Part shown: positions 1-8,060 of the stretch, piece by piece | How the letters are laid out: each line of letters begins with the position of its first letter | Position numbering within the stretch: the first letter of the stretch is position 1 | Assembly (NCBI RefSeq): GCF_000296215.2 | Contig: NZ_CP013949.1 | Span: 868,001-932,000, forward strand | DNA length: 64,000 nucleotides | Origin: Bradyrhizobium sp. CCGE-LA001 | Lineage (GTDB): Bacteria > Pseudomonadota > Alphaproteobacteria > Rhizobiales > Xanthobacteraceae | Direction: 5' to 3' | Made by a program: the position numbers and the translations under genes | The notes under the pieces: model-generated | Databases searched by the model: none | Seen by the model: only the letters and a program-made list of their open reading frames with translations | What the model was told of the DNA's origin: nothing

Positions 1-298
1 GCCGGATCGTCGGGATCGGCCGCGGCGTGCCGGCGAAGGCCGCGCAGGCGGCCGCGAGCTCGGCTTCGGTCCGGCCAGGCGCGAGCGCCATCGGTGCCTT
101 CAACGTGGCGTGGAAGCCGTATTTGCGGGGATCGGCAGTGATGTCGCGCCAATCCGGCGCGACATGCAGTGCGTCGTGCGGAAACGGCAGCTCGTCGCCG
201 GTGTAGGCATCATATCCGAGCAGCTCGGCTCCGAAGCGGGAGAGGGCGCTGTCAGAGCCGGCGGCAAAATAGATCGCGTAGCGGGGAAAACCTGTCAT
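1..298 (-). CDS. DUF1045 phosphonate-metabolism protein (partial)
   Basis: Leftward reading frame starting at the ATG at 296-298 (MTGFPRYAIYFAAG) and running off the left edge, so only the N-terminal 99 residues are visible. The sequence, with an HATLKAP motif near residue 63, matches the DUF1045 family found in phosphonate operons, which belongs to the 2H phosphoesterase superfamily; HxT/S motifs are the catalytic signature of that fold. It lies 18 bases downstream of the PhnM paralogue on the same strand, so it is probably the third gene of that operon and may act on a cyclic phosphate intermediate. The family call is firm, the reaction is inference. Confidence 0.85.
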   Translation of the reverse strand, partial: MTGFPRYAIYFAAGSDSALSRFGAELLGYDAYTGDELPFPHDALHVAPDWRDITADPRKYGFHATLKAPMALAPGRTEAELAAACAAFAGTPRPIPTIR

Positions 299-316
299 CA
301 CCTCAGCATAGCCAAT

Positions 317-1510
317 TTAGGCCGCGGCGACAGCCTCGCGCGGCGTTGCCACCGCTGCGAGCAGCCGCGTGGCATCGGTGAGGTGCACGAGCTTGCCGCC
401 CGAGATCACCGCGATGAGCCGCGGTCGCAGTGCCACGCTGTCGTCGACGAGCAGGATGTCGGCGCGGCGTCCCTCGGCAAGCACACCGCGATCGGTCAGA
501 CCGGTGGCACGCGCGGGGCCGGCGGAGACCAAGTCCCACGCTTCCGTCAGCGGCAGCACGCCGTCGGCGGCGAGGCGGAATGCGGCGAGCAGCTGTGCAG
601 GATAATAATAGTCCGACGCCAGCACCGAGCAGAGACCCTTGGCGATCATGTCCGACGCCTTGGTCCAGCCGGTGTGGCTGCCGCCGCGCACGACGTTCGG
701 CGCGCCGTAGACGATGGCATCGCCGTGGCTTGCGGCTGCTCGCGCCGTCTCCTCATTGATCGGAAACTCGGCGATCAATGCGCCGAGCTCGCGAAACTCC
801 TGACGCATCGCCGGCGTCGCATCGTCGTGCGAGAGCATCCGCACCCCCGTCGCGCGAGCCGTCGCGGCCAGTCGCGCTACCGAGGCCGGCACGTCGCCAG
901 CCCGCGCGACCACGAGCCCGACGAGCCGGTCGAAATCCTCGCTCGAAAGGCCGGTGCGCTCGACCATGCGGTTGCGCTTGCGGGGCTTGGCCATGTCGGC
1001 GACGGTGCCGTCCATGTGGTCGTTGAAGGCGAACAGGTCGACGCGGCCTTCGGCGAGCCACTGGCTGATCTCGGCTTCGGCGTCGAGATTGTAGGTCTCG
1101 TGGCGCAGGTGGAAGCGGGTGTCGGCGGCGAATTGCGGGCGCTGTCGCTCGATCGCCTCCATCAGGCCGCGCGCATTGTCGGCGCTGCGCAGGCCCGGTT
1201 CCCACGAGCAGGTCGTGGCGTGAAACACGGTGGTGATGCCGTTGCTGATCGCCTGACGGTCACTGTCGGCGAGCGCGACGTCGATCGGAAAGTCGACGCC
1301 GGCGCGCGGCATCATCTGGCGCTCGAAGGCATCGCCATGCAGATCGACGATGCCGGGGAGCACGAGCAGGTTGCGCGCATCGATCGCCAGCCGCGAACGG
1401 CCGCGTGAGCCATCGATCTCTACAATGTCCGCTCCGGACACGAGGAGTGAGGTTTCGACGAGCTCGGCGCCGATCAGGGCCCGGCCGCCTTCAAGGAATA
1501 TCTCTGTCAC
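317..1510 (-). CDS. phnM: PhnM-like alpha-D-ribose 1-methylphosphonate 5-triphosphate diphosphatase (paralogue 1)
   Basis: 397-residue amidohydrolase-superfamily protein. A DLHGDAFER segment near residue 57 supplies the HxD metal ligands, and there is an SHDD motif and an NVVRGGSHTG segment, both typical of PhnM. PhnM removes pyrophosphate from the 5-triphosphate C-P lyase intermediate. Its start overlaps the stop of the upstream acyltransferase by four bases (ATGA), so the two are translationally coupled. A second PhnM lies at 11562 inside the C-P lyase operon. The two share the motifs but differ in many places, and this copy may handle a different substrate. Function is known from the family; specificity is unknown. 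Confidence 0.88.
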   Translation of the reverse strand: MTEIFLEGGRALIGAELVETSLLVSGADIVEIDGSRGRSRLAIDARNLLVLPGIVDLHGDAFERQMMPRAGVDFPIDVALADSDRQAISNGITTVFHATTCSWEPGLRSADNARGLMEAIERQRPQFAADTRFHLRHETYNLDAEAEISQWLAEGRVDLFAFNDHMDGTVADMAKPRKRNRMVERTGLSSEDFDRLVGLVVARAGDVPASVARLAATARATGVRMLSHDDATPAMRQEFRELGALIAEFPINEETARAAASHGDAIVYGAPNVVRGGSHTGWTKASDMIAKGLCSVLASDYYYPAQLLAAFRLAADGVLPLTEAWDLVSAGPARATGLTDRGVLAEGRRADILLVDDSVALRPRLIAVISGGKLVHLTDATRLLAAVATPREAVAAA

Positions 1511-2175
1511 GCGACCGCGCTTCGTTTGCTGGGAGACCCGGGGAAGGAGCTCGCCTGTGCTTCGTATGTCGCCAGGAAATCTTCAATCCCGAGCTTGCGG
1601 AAATCAGGCAGCGCTTTGCGCAATTTGTCGTGATCCCAGTCCCACCAAGCCAGCTTCGCGAGCCGTCCGGAAATTTCCTCCGAGAACCGCCGCCGCACGA
1701 TACGGGCGGGATTGCCGGCGACGATGGTGTAGGCCGGTACGTCCTTGGTGACGATGGCGCCGGCCGCAATCACCGCACCGGTGCCGATGTTGCGGCCCGG
1801 CAGCACGATCGCGCCATGGCCGATCCAGACGTCATGGCCGATATGGACGTGATGCTGGCGCCGCCAGGCGAAGAATTCGGCATCGTCGCTTTCGCCTTCG
1901 AAATAGGCGCTGGATCGGTAGGTGAAGTGCGCCTGCGTCGCGCGGTGCATCGGATGATTGCCGGGGTTGATGCGCGTCATCGCAGCGATCGAGCAGAACT
2001 TTCCGATGGTGGTGTAGGTGATCTGCGCATCGTTGACGACATAGGAGTAATCACCCATCGCCACTTCATGCAGGATGGTGCGCGCGCCGACCTCGGTATA
2101 GGCGCCGAGCCTCGTCTCGTGCAGTGTGGCCGAAGGGTCGATGGTCGGCTGAATCGAAAGAGCTTTGGCTGCCAT
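1507..2175 (-). CDS. Phosphonate-cluster hexapeptide-repeat acyltransferase (PhnO-like)
   Basis: 222-residue left-handed beta-helix transferase of the DapH/CatB type. Imperfect hexapeptide repeats run through most of the chain, for example IGHDVWIGHGAIVLPG and IGTGAVIAAGAIV, and the conserved catalytic-type histidine is in the NPMHRAT region. It belongs to the transferase family associated with phosphonate operons (TIGR03308 as I recall it). A likely role is N-acetylation of aminoalkylphosphonates, but this is inferred from context. First gene of a leftward operon with the PhnM paralogue and DUF1045; its promoter region contains tandem Pho-box-like repeats. Confidence 0.85.
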   Translation of the reverse strand: MAAKALSIQPTIDPSATLHETRLGAYTEVGARTILHEVAMGDYSYVVNDAQITYTTIGKFCSIAAMTRINPGNHPMHRATQAHFTYRSSAYFEGESDDAEFFAWRRQHHVHIGHDVWIGHGAIVLPGRNIGTGAVIAAGAIVTKDVPAYTIVAGNPARIVRRRFSEEISGRLAKLAWWDWDHDKLRKALPDFRKLGIEDFLATYEAQASSFPGSPSKRSAVA

Positions 2176-2220
2176 ATCGTATCCAGGGCGTGGGCGGAGC
2201 GTTCCTCTTCGAGCGGTTTG

Positions 2221-2249
2221 ATGACGATGTCATGACGTAGCGATGACAG
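2221..2249 (-). promoter_or_regulatory. Triple Pho-box-like direct repeat upstream of the leftward phn operon
   Basis: Three 7-base units, ATGACGA (2221), ATGACGT (2232) and ATGACAG (2243), are spaced exactly 11 bases apart. Read leftward they are CTGTCAT, ACGTCAT and TCGTCAT, close to the PhoB half-site CTGTCAT with its usual 11-base period. The array lies 46 bases upstream of the acyltransferase start. PhoB control of phosphonate genes is well established in other bacteria; binding here is inference. Confidence 0.7.
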
Positions 2250-2286
2250 GGGATGAGCTGTGGAGGATCGCCGCACCGCAACGCTG

Positions 2287-2304
2287 ATGTCACACAAGTG
2301 TCAA
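2287..2304 (+). promoter_or_regulatory. Pho-box-like direct repeat upstream of phnC
   Basis: ATGTCAC and GTGTCAA are 11 bases apart with the core TGTCA conserved in both (2288-2292 and 2299-2303), oriented toward phnC, whose ATG is at 2348. This matches the PhoB direct-repeat pattern and is separate from the leftward-facing array at 2221. Confidence 0.6.
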
Positions 2305-2347
2305 GCGCCGGCGTTAGCGGTGGGCCCCAGCTACTCTGGAGCCCTGC

Positions 2348-3157
2348 ATGCTGGTGGTTGAAGGTCTGACGTGCCGCTTCGGCGCAAAAGCCGCGGTGGA
2401 CGACGCTTCGTTTCAAATCTCTCCCGGCGGTTTCGTCGGTGTGATCGGACGTTCCGGTGCCGGCAAATCGACGCTGCTCCGGGCCGTCAACCGCCTGGTG
2501 ACCCCGACCCAGGGCAGGATCCTGTTCGACGGTCTCGACGTCACTGCGCTGCGCGGCAAGGAGCTGCGTCAGTGGCGGGCGCGTTCGGCGATGATCTTCC
2601 AGCAGTTCAACCTGGTCGGCCGGCTCGATGTCCTGACCAATGTCCTGATGGGGCGCCTCGCCACGATGCCGGCCTGGCGCTCGCTCTCGCAAATCTGGCC
2701 GGAACAGGACAAGGCGCTGGCGATGTCTGCGCTGGAACAGTTCGACATCGCGACGCTCGCCGCGCAGCGCGCCGACCAGCTCTCCGGCGGCCAGCAGCAG
2801 CGCGTCGCGATCGCCCGGGCCCTGGTGCAGCAGCCCGACATCATCCTCGCCGACGAGCCGATCGCCTCGCTCGATCCACGCAACACCAAGATCGTGATGG
2901 ATGCGCTGCTGCGCATCAACAAACATTTCGGCATAACGGTGCTCTGCAACCTGCATTCGCTCGATCTCGCGCGCAGCTATTGCGACCGCCTGATCGGCAT
3001 GGCCGCCGGCCGCGTGGTGTTCGACGGCGCACCGTCCGCGCTGACCGACCGCGTGGCGCGCGAGCTCTACGATCTCGAAGCCGCCGACGTCATGGGCGGC
3101 GCGCCCGTCCCGGCGCCCGAGGGCGTTCCGGCACTCGGAACGGCTGCGGCTGCCTGA
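2348..3157 (+). CDS. phnC: Phosphonate ABC transporter ATP-binding protein PhnC
   Basis: 269-residue ABC ATPase. Walker A GRSGAGKST is near residue 35, the signature LSGGQQQRV near 146, Walker B IILADEP near 167, and the H-loop near 200 (CNLHSLDL). The length and the LVTPTQGRILFDG region fit PhnC. It powers import of phosphonates (and possibly phosphite or phosphate esters) with PhnD and PhnE. First gene of the phnCDE1E2 operon, behind a Pho-box-like repeat. The C-terminus ends in an Ala/Pro-rich tail. Confidence 0.95.
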   Translation: MLVVEGLTCRFGAKAAVDDASFQISPGGFVGVIGRSGAGKSTLLRAVNRLVTPTQGRILFDGLDVTALRGKELRQWRARSAMIFQQFNLVGRLDVLTNVLMGRLATMPAWRSLSQIWPEQDKALAMSALEQFDIATLAAQRADQLSGGQQQRVAIARALVQQPDIILADEPIASLDPRNTKIVMDALLRINKHFGITVLCNLHSLDLARSYCDRLIGMAAGRVVFDGAPSALTDRVARELYDLEAADVMGGAPVPAPEGVPALGTAAAA

Positions 3158-3217
3158 GCCGCGTTGCGTTGCAAGTGTTTGCGTCAACCGACCCCAACTG
3201 ATGATGAAGAGGGTATC

Positions 3218-4153
3218 ATGCTCACTCGTAGATTAGTCCTCGCCGGCGCCGCTGCGCTCGCTTTTACGGCCTCCGCCTCGGCCAACGACTGGAAGGCCAA
3301 ATATCCCGAGCTGACCTTCGCGGTCGTCCCGGCCGAGAACGCCTCCGGCGTGACCGAGCGCTGGGCGCCGTTCGTCAGCTATCTCTCCAAGGAACTGGGC
3401 GTGAAGGTCACGCTGCGCATTGCCAACGACTACGCCGCCGTCATCGAAGGCCAGCGCGCCGGCAACATCCAGATCGCGAGCTACGGCTCGGCCTCGTTCG
3501 CCCGCGCCCGCCTGACCGGCGTCAAGACCGACGCCTTCGCCAACGACATCAACGCCGACGGTTCGACCGGTTATTACTCGGTGTTCTTCGTCAAGGCAGG
3601 CAGCGCCTACAAGAAGATCGACGACCTCAAGGGCAAGAACCTCGGCCTCGTCGACCCCAACTCGACCTCCGGCAACAACGTGCCGCGCTTTGAACTCGAC
3701 AAATTGGGCATCCACGACGCCGACACCTATTTCAGCAAGGTTGTCTTCACCGGCAGCCACGAGAACGCGATGCTGGCGCTGGCGCAGGGCACGGTCGACG
3801 TCGCCGCCAACCAGTGGACCAGCGACAACGATTCCACGCTGGCGCAGATGCTGACCAAGGGCATGCTGAAGAATGCCGACGGCTCGCCGATGAAGAAGGA
3901 CGATTTCCGCATCGTCCACAAATCGGCGCCGATCATCAACGGACCCTACGCCTATAATTCCGATCTGCCCGATGACGCCAAGGCCGCCATCGCCAAGGCG
4001 TTCTTCGATGCGCCGACCAAGGACAAGGCCGCATTCGATCGTCTCTCCGACGGCCAGAAGAAGGGCTTCCATGCCGCCACGACCAAGGATTGGGATGGCA
4101 CGATCGAGCTGATCAAGTTCGTCGATGCGCTACGCAAGAAGAAGGCGTCCTGA
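3218..4153 (+). CDS. phnD: Phosphonate ABC transporter substrate-binding protein PhnD
   Basis: 311 residues from the ATG at 3218. The N-terminus MLTRRLVLAGAAALAF has a basic n-region and hydrophobic core with a plausible cleavage after ASA near residue 22, so it is periplasmic. It is a type 2 periplasmic binding protein of the PhnD/phosphate-phosphite-phosphonate family, with conserved segments NDYAAVIEGQRAGNIQIASYG and DPNSTSGNNVPRF (the latter forming the phosphonate-binding helix start). It lies 60 bases after phnC. A hairpin with a U-tract directly follows the gene and may keep phnD expression above that of phnE. Confidence 0.95.
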   Translation: MLTRRLVLAGAAALAFTASASANDWKAKYPELTFAVVPAENASGVTERWAPFVSYLSKELGVKVTLRIANDYAAVIEGQRAGNIQIASYGSASFARARLTGVKTDAFANDINADGSTGYYSVFFVKAGSAYKKIDDLKGKNLGLVDPNSTSGNNVPRFELDKLGIHDADTYFSKVVFTGSHENAMLALAQGTVDVAANQWTSDNDSTLAQMLTKGMLKNADGSPMKKDDFRIVHKSAPIINGPYAYNSDLPDDAKAAIAKAFFDAPTKDKAAFDRLSDGQKKGFHAATTKDWDGTIELIKFVDALRKKKAS

Positions 4154-4172
4154 TCTCAGGGCGATGCAACTG

Positions 4173-4208
4173 GAGCCGGGTCGATGGGCCCGGCTCTTTC
4201 TCTTTTTT
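4173..4208 (+). terminator. Intrinsic terminator or attenuator between phnD and phnE1
   Basis: Perfect 8-bp arms GAGCCGGG (4173-4180) and CCCGGCTC (4189-4196), an 8-base loop, then TTTCTCTTTTTT. It sits 20 bases before the phnE1 ATG, so it is more likely a partial terminator that sets the ratio of binding protein to permease than an operon end. Confidence 0.7.
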
Positions 4209-4228
4209 GCGAGCCAATTCCTGACAAG

Positions 4229-5113
4229 ATGACCGTCGCGGTTTCGATCCTTCCCGAGCAGCAGCTCGCCGTGCTCAACGCGGCCTATCGCCAGGCGGTC
4301 GCGCGCAGGCGATGGCGCCTCTTTCTGGGAACGGTGGTGTTCGCCGCGGCGCTCTTTCTCGCCGCGGTCGGCGCCGAAGTGAATCTGCGGACGCTGTTCA
4401 CCTATTTCGGCAACTTCGTCAGCTATTTCGACCGCATCCTCACGCTCGACAGCGGCCAGCGGGTCTGGACCGATGTCGGCGAGTGGCTGTGGGGCTGGCG
4501 CAAATGGCTGAAGATGCTGGCCGAGACGCTGCTAATCTCCTATGTCGGCACGCTGATCGGCGCGACCTTCGCCTTCATCCTGAATTTCTTCGCGGCCGAG
4601 AACACCTCGCCGGCGCCCTGGCTGCGCTTCGTGGTGCGGCGTCTGCTCGAATTCGCCCGCACCGTTCCCGGCATCGTCTTCGCACTGGTCTTCGTCATCG
4701 CCTTCGGGCTCGGTCCGATGGCGGGCGTGCTCGCGATCGCCATCCACTCCACCGGTGCGCTCGGCAAGCTGTTCTCGGAGATCGTCGAGAATGCCGACAT
4801 GAAGCCGGTCGAGGGCATCCGATCCACCGGCGCGAGCTGGCTCGCCTGCATGCGCTTTGCCGTGGTGCCGCAGGTGACCGCGGGCTATGCCAGCTATGCG
4901 CTGCTGCGCTTCGAGATCAACGTCCGCGAGGCCTCGGTGATGGGTTTCGTCGGTGCCGGCGGCATCGGCCAGGAGCTCGTCGTCGCGATCCGCAAGTTCT
5001 ATTACTCCGACGTCAGCGCGATCCTGCTCACCATCATCGTCACCGTCTTCGTCATCGACATCACCACCGGCTGGCTGCGCGGCCGCCTGTTCGGCAAGGA
5101 GGCGCGGGCGTGA
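4229..5113 (+). CDS. phnE: Phosphonate ABC transporter permease PhnE (first copy)
   Basis: 294 residues from the ATG at 4229; a longer in-frame start at 4184 would overlap the terminator hairpin and is less likely. It is an integral membrane protein of the binding-protein-dependent permease family, with about six hydrophobic segments (the first at about residues 27-47) and the EAA-type loop near GFVGAGGIGQELV at about residue 240 that contacts PhnC. It pairs with the next gene as a heterodimeric permease, as in many rhizobia. Its stop overlaps the GTG start of phnE2. Confidence 0.93.
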   Translation: MTVAVSILPEQQLAVLNAAYRQAVARRRWRLFLGTVVFAAALFLAAVGAEVNLRTLFTYFGNFVSYFDRILTLDSGQRVWTDVGEWLWGWRKWLKMLAETLLISYVGTLIGATFAFILNFFAAENTSPAPWLRFVVRRLLEFARTVPGIVFALVFVIAFGLGPMAGVLAIAIHSTGALGKLFSEIVENADMKPVEGIRSTGASWLACMRFAVVPQVTAGYASYALLRFEINVREASVMGFVGAGGIGQELVVAIRKFYYSDVSAILLTIIVTVFVIDITTGWLRGRLFGKEARA

Positions 5114-5955
5114 CGAAGCAGGAGGTCGACACGCGAGAGATGCGTGCGCGCTACCCTGATGTGTTCGACCGGCCCGCCTCGGCGCGGCTGGCGACGCCTG
5201 CAATGATCGTGGCGGCGTTCGCGATTCTCATCTACGGCCTGGTCGATCTCGACTTCTCGCCGTCACGCTTCGTCGCCGGCCTTAGTCAGCTCGGCTGGAT
5301 CGGCCGGATGATGATCCCGCCCGATCCGGGCTCCTCGCTGCCGGTCTACCTGAAGGCGCTGGGCGAGACGCTGTCGATCGCGCTGCTCGGCACCACGCTC
5401 GCCGCCATCTTCGCGCTCCCCGTCAGTCTGCTCGCCGCGCGTAACGTGGTGGCGTCGAAAATTCTGCGTTTCCCCGTCCGCCGTGTCCTCGATTCGATCC
5501 GCGGCGTCGACACGTTGATCTGGGCGCTGGTCTGGATCAACGTGGTCGGGCTCGGCCCGTTCGCCGGCGTGCTCGCCATCGCGGTCGCGGATTTCGGCGC
5601 GTTCGGCAAGCTGTTCTCGGAGGCGATCGAAGGCGCCGACCAGAAGCAGGTCGAAGGCATCCGGGCCTCCGGCGGCAGCGCACTGCACGAGATCCGCTTC
5701 GGCCTGTTGCCGCAGGTCCTGCCGGTGATCGCAGGCCAGGTGCTCTATTTCATCGAATCCAACACCCGCTCGGCCACCATCATCGGCATCGTCGGCGCGG
5801 GCGGCATCGGCCTCCAGCTCGCCGAGCAGATCCGCGTGCTCGAATGGCAGAAGGTGTCGTTCCTGATCCTGATGATTCTGGTCGCGGTCGCCGCGATCGA
5901 TTTCATCTCGAGCAAGCTGCGCTTCGCGATCATCGGCAGGCGAGCTATCGCCTGA
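5110..5955 (+). CDS. phnE: Phosphonate ABC transporter permease PhnE (second copy)
   Basis: 281 residues from the GTG at 5110, which overlaps the TGA of the first phnE (GTGA). The frame stays open further upstream, but that part is an overlap shadow of the first phnE. Membrane permease with about six hydrophobic segments and the conserved loop GIVGAGGIGLQLAEQI near residue 220. It is related to the neighbouring permease but clearly distinct in sequence, so the channel is probably a heterodimer. Last gene of the transporter operon; a palindromic repeat follows. Confidence 0.93.
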   Translation: MTKQEVDTREMRARYPDVFDRPASARLATPAMIVAAFAILIYGLVDLDFSPSRFVAGLSQLGWIGRMMIPPDPGSSLPVYLKALGETLSIALLGTTLAAIFALPVSLLAARNVVASKILRFPVRRVLDSIRGVDTLIWALVWINVVGLGPFAGVLAIAVADFGAFGKLFSEAIEGADQKQVEGIRASGGSALHEIRFGLLPQVLPVIAGQVLYFIESNTRSATIIGIVGAGGIGLQLAEQIRVLEWQKVSFLILMILVAVAAIDFISSKLRFAIIGRRAIA

Positions 5956-5982
5956 ACGATGGTGCTCGCCGCGGACCTCCAC

Positions 5983-6136
5983 TTCCCTTCTCCCCTTGTG
6001 GGAGAAGGTGGCGCGAAGCGCCGGATGAGGGGTATGCCTCCCCAAACTCAGACTAACATTCGCGGAGACGTACCCCTCACCCGTCTCGCCGCTGCGCAGC
6101 GAGCCACCCTCTCCCGCAAGGGGGGAGGGGAAGAAG
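5983..6136. repeat. Palindromic intergenic repeat
   Basis: Two complementary halves, CTTCTCCCCTTGTGGGAGAAGGTGG-type and CCACCCTCTCCCGCAAGGGGGGAGG-type (only short parts are quoted), with inner arms ATGAGGGGTA and TACCCCTCA. It is a long imperfect inverted repeat between the convergent ends of phnE2 and phnF. Such elements are dispersed in many copies in Bradyrhizobium-like genomes; it may act as a bidirectional terminator. Confidence 0.75.
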
Positions 6137-6140
6137 CAAC

Positions 6141-6872
6141 TCACCCGTTCTCCACCAGAAACTCCACCCGCTCTGCTGCGAAGCGCGAGTGCTTGGTCAC
6201 CAGCGGCTTGCCGTCGAGATCGTGGTCGGTCGCATCGACCACCAGGATCGGACGGCCCAGCGCGAGATCCAGCCGTGCGGCGTCGGTCGCGTCGACGATG
6301 CCGGCCGTGATCCGCGTCGCGCCGCGGCGATAGTCGCGCACATCATAATGCTCCAGCAGCTTGGTCATGGAGCGCGTCGCCGCAAACACGGTGCCGGCGT
6401 CCGGAAACCGCTCCGCTGACAACCATGTGGTGGAGACGCAGATCGGCGTACGATCGGCGAGGCGGATCGCCTCGATCCGCACCAACGGGGCGCCGGTCTT
6501 CAATCCCAGTTCCCTCGCCAACTCGCGCGTGGCGACATCGCCGGTCGTCTCGATCAGCCGGCCATGCGGCTCGCGTCCTTCGGCGCCGACGATCTCGGAA
6601 AAGCGCGTCCGCGAGCGTAGCGGATAGGCGAGCTTCTGCGCCTCGACATAGGTCCCGCTGCCGCGCTCGGCCCGCACCAGGCCGCGCTCGGCAAGCGCCG
6701 CCAGCGCGCGCCGCACTGTGTGGCGGTTCACGCGATAGGTTTCCGCGATCTCCACTTCGCCCGGCAGCTTGTCGCCGGCGGCAAAGCGGCCGTCGGCGAT
6801 GCCGCGCTCGATGCCGTCGGCAACGAGGCGCCACAACGCAACGCCCGACGATGCAGTGTCTTGCATGCTCAT
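6141..6872 (-). CDS. phnF: Phosphonate operon GntR/HutC-type repressor PhnF
   Basis: 243 residues. N-terminal winged helix-turn-helix of the GntR family (about residues 10-75, with EVEIAETYRVNRHTVRRALAALAERGLV) followed by a UTRA effector-binding domain typical of the HutC subfamily. It is divergent from phnG, and a long perfect palindrome in the shared 115-base intergenic region is the likely operator. The effector is probably a phosphonate metabolite; this is inference. Confidence 0.92.
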   Translation of the reverse strand: MSMQDTASSGVALWRLVADGIERGIADGRFAAGDKLPGEVEIAETYRVNRHTVRRALAALAERGLVRAERGSGTYVEAQKLAYPLRSRTRFSEIVGAEGREPHGRLIETTGDVATRELARELGLKTGAPLVRIEAIRLADRTPICVSTTWLSAERFPDAGTVFAATRSMTKLLEHYDVRDYRRGATRITAGIVDATDAARLDLALGRPILVVDATDHDLDGKPLVTKHSRFAAERVEFLVENG

Positions 6873-6905
6873 ATCGCTGGTCAGCCTAGCCCGAAAATCA
6901 CGGCT

Positions 6906-6923
6906 TTGTCACGAAACAGTCAT
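6906..6923 (+). promoter_or_regulatory. Pho-box-like direct repeat upstream of phnG
   Basis: TTGTCAC (6906-6912) and CAGTCAT (6917-6923) are 11 bases apart, each matching the PhoB half-site CTGTCAT at five or six of seven positions. It lies just upstream of the PhnF palindrome, a layout consistent with activation by PhoB and repression by PhnF. Confidence 0.55.
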
Positions 6924-6934
6924 GGCGCTCCCGT

Positions 6935-6966
6935 ATGAAGTTGTCTAGTATCATAGACAACTTCAT
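6935..6966. promoter_or_regulatory. Probable PhnF operator palindrome
   Basis: Perfect inverted repeat: ATGAAGTTGTCTA (6935-6947), 6-base spacer GTATCA, TAGACAACTTCAT (6954-6966). The inner GTCTA/TAGAC half-sites resemble HutC-family GntR operators. It ends 21 bases before the phnG GTG, well placed to block transcription. Confidence 0.75.
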
Positions 6967-6987
6967 GGCGGCAAGATCGGTGAGGCG

Positions 6988-7443
6988 GTGACCCAGCACA
7001 ACAACCAGCAAGCCCAGCGCAAGGCCGCGATGGCCGTGCTGGCGCACGCGGAGGCGGGCGAGATCGCCGCCCGCCTCCGCAACTTGGCCCTGCCGGAGCA
7101 TCAGGATCTGCGCGCACCGGAAAACGGTCTCGTCATGCTGCGCGGCCGAATCGGCGGCGACGGTGCGCCGTTCAACCTCGGCGAAGCCACCGTGTCGCGC
7201 GCCGCGGTGCGGCTCGCCAGCGGCGAGGTCGGCTTCGGCTACACGCTAGGCCGCGACGGTGAAAAGGCGCGGTTGATCGCGCTGTGCGATGCGCTGGTGC
7301 AATCCGGTGATTTCGGCTCGGCTGTCGAGCGCGACGTTATCGCCCCGTTGCGCGAGCAGCTTATGATTCGCCGCGAACAGGCCGCGGCCGAGACCGCCGC
7401 GACGAAGGTTGATTTCTACACCATGGTGCGCGGTGAGGGCTGA
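6988..7443 (+). CDS. phnG: C-P lyase subunit PhnG
   Basis: 151 residues from a GTG start preceded by GTGAGGCG; an ATG at 6965 is out of frame. PhnG is one of the small subunits of the PhnGHIJ core complex. The conserved EGEATV-type segment (NLGEATVSRAAVRL) and the DGEKARLIALCDAL region fit the family. First gene of phnGHIJKLMN; transcription probably starts next to the PhnF palindrome. Confidence 0.93.
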   Translation: MTQHNNQQAQRKAAMAVLAHAEAGEIAARLRNLALPEHQDLRAPENGLVMLRGRIGGDGAPFNLGEATVSRAAVRLASGEVGFGYTLGRDGEKARLIALCDALVQSGDFGSAVERDVIAPLREQLMIRREQAAAETAATKVDFYTMVRGEG

Positions 7444-7447
7444 GATC

Positions 7448-8056
7448 ATGACCACGATTGCGGAACTGCCGCCAGGTTTCGCCGACAAGGTGCTGTCGGC
7501 GCAGTCGACCTTTCGTTCGGTGATGGACGCGATGGCGCGGCCGGGTTCGGTCCAGCGCATCGTGCCGATGGCGGGAGCGCCCGCGGCGATTATGCGCGGC
7601 ACCGCCGCGATCGCGCTGACGCTGTTCGATCACGACACGCCGCTCTGGCTCGATGTGGGCATGGCGGAAAGCTCCGACGTTGTGAAATGGCTCAAGTTCC
7701 ACACCGGTGCGCCGGTGGTGCATGACACCTCGATCGCGAGCTTCGCCTTGATGAGTGACGGCGCGGCGCTGCCCCCGCTCGAGCGTTTCGCGCTCGGCAC
7801 CAGCGAATATCCCGATCGCTCGACCACCTTGATCCTCCAGGTCGATCGTCTGGATGCGGGCCGCAGCTTCGAGTTGCGCGGCCCTGGCATCGATGGCGTT
7901 GCGACGCTGCAGGCGTCGGTCAAACCGTTCGACCTGTTCGAGCGCCTGAGCATGAACGAGGCGCTGTTTCCACGCGGCATCGACGTGGTGCTGGTCGCCG
8001 ATGATGCCGTGGTCGCGATCCCCCGCACCACGCGCGTCGTGAGCAAGGGAAGCTGA
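7448..8056 (+). CDS. phnH: C-P lyase subunit PhnH
   Basis: 202 residues from the ATG at 7448, 4 bases after phnG. It matches PhnH throughout, with FRSVMDAMARPGSVQRI near residue 20 and the C-terminal PRGIDVVLVADDAVVAIPRTTRV. PhnH is part of the PhnGHI complex that transfers the phosphonate to ribose C1 of ATP together with PhnL. Upstream in-frame ATG codons lie within phnG and were not used. Confidence 0.94.
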   Translation: MTTIAELPPGFADKVLSAQSTFRSVMDAMARPGSVQRIVPMAGAPAAIMRGTAAIALTLFDHDTPLWLDVGMAESSDVVKWLKFHTGAPVVHDTSIASFALMSDGAALPPLERFALGTSEYPDRSTTLILQVDRLDAGRSFELRGPGIDGVATLQASVKPFDLFERLSMNEALFPRGIDVVLVADDAVVAIPRTTRVVSKGS

Positions 8057-8060
8057 AAGC

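Noticed and set aside
110..1408. 432-codon open frame antisense to the PhnM paralogue
   Set aside because: Shadow of a GC-rich gene; its translation is Arg/Gly/Ala/His-rich with no family resemblance, while the opposite strand is a clear PhnM.
4312..5109. Upstream extension of the second phnE frame
   Set aside because: Lies inside the first phnE in another frame; the GTG at 5110 overlapping the phnE1 stop gives a normal-length permease.
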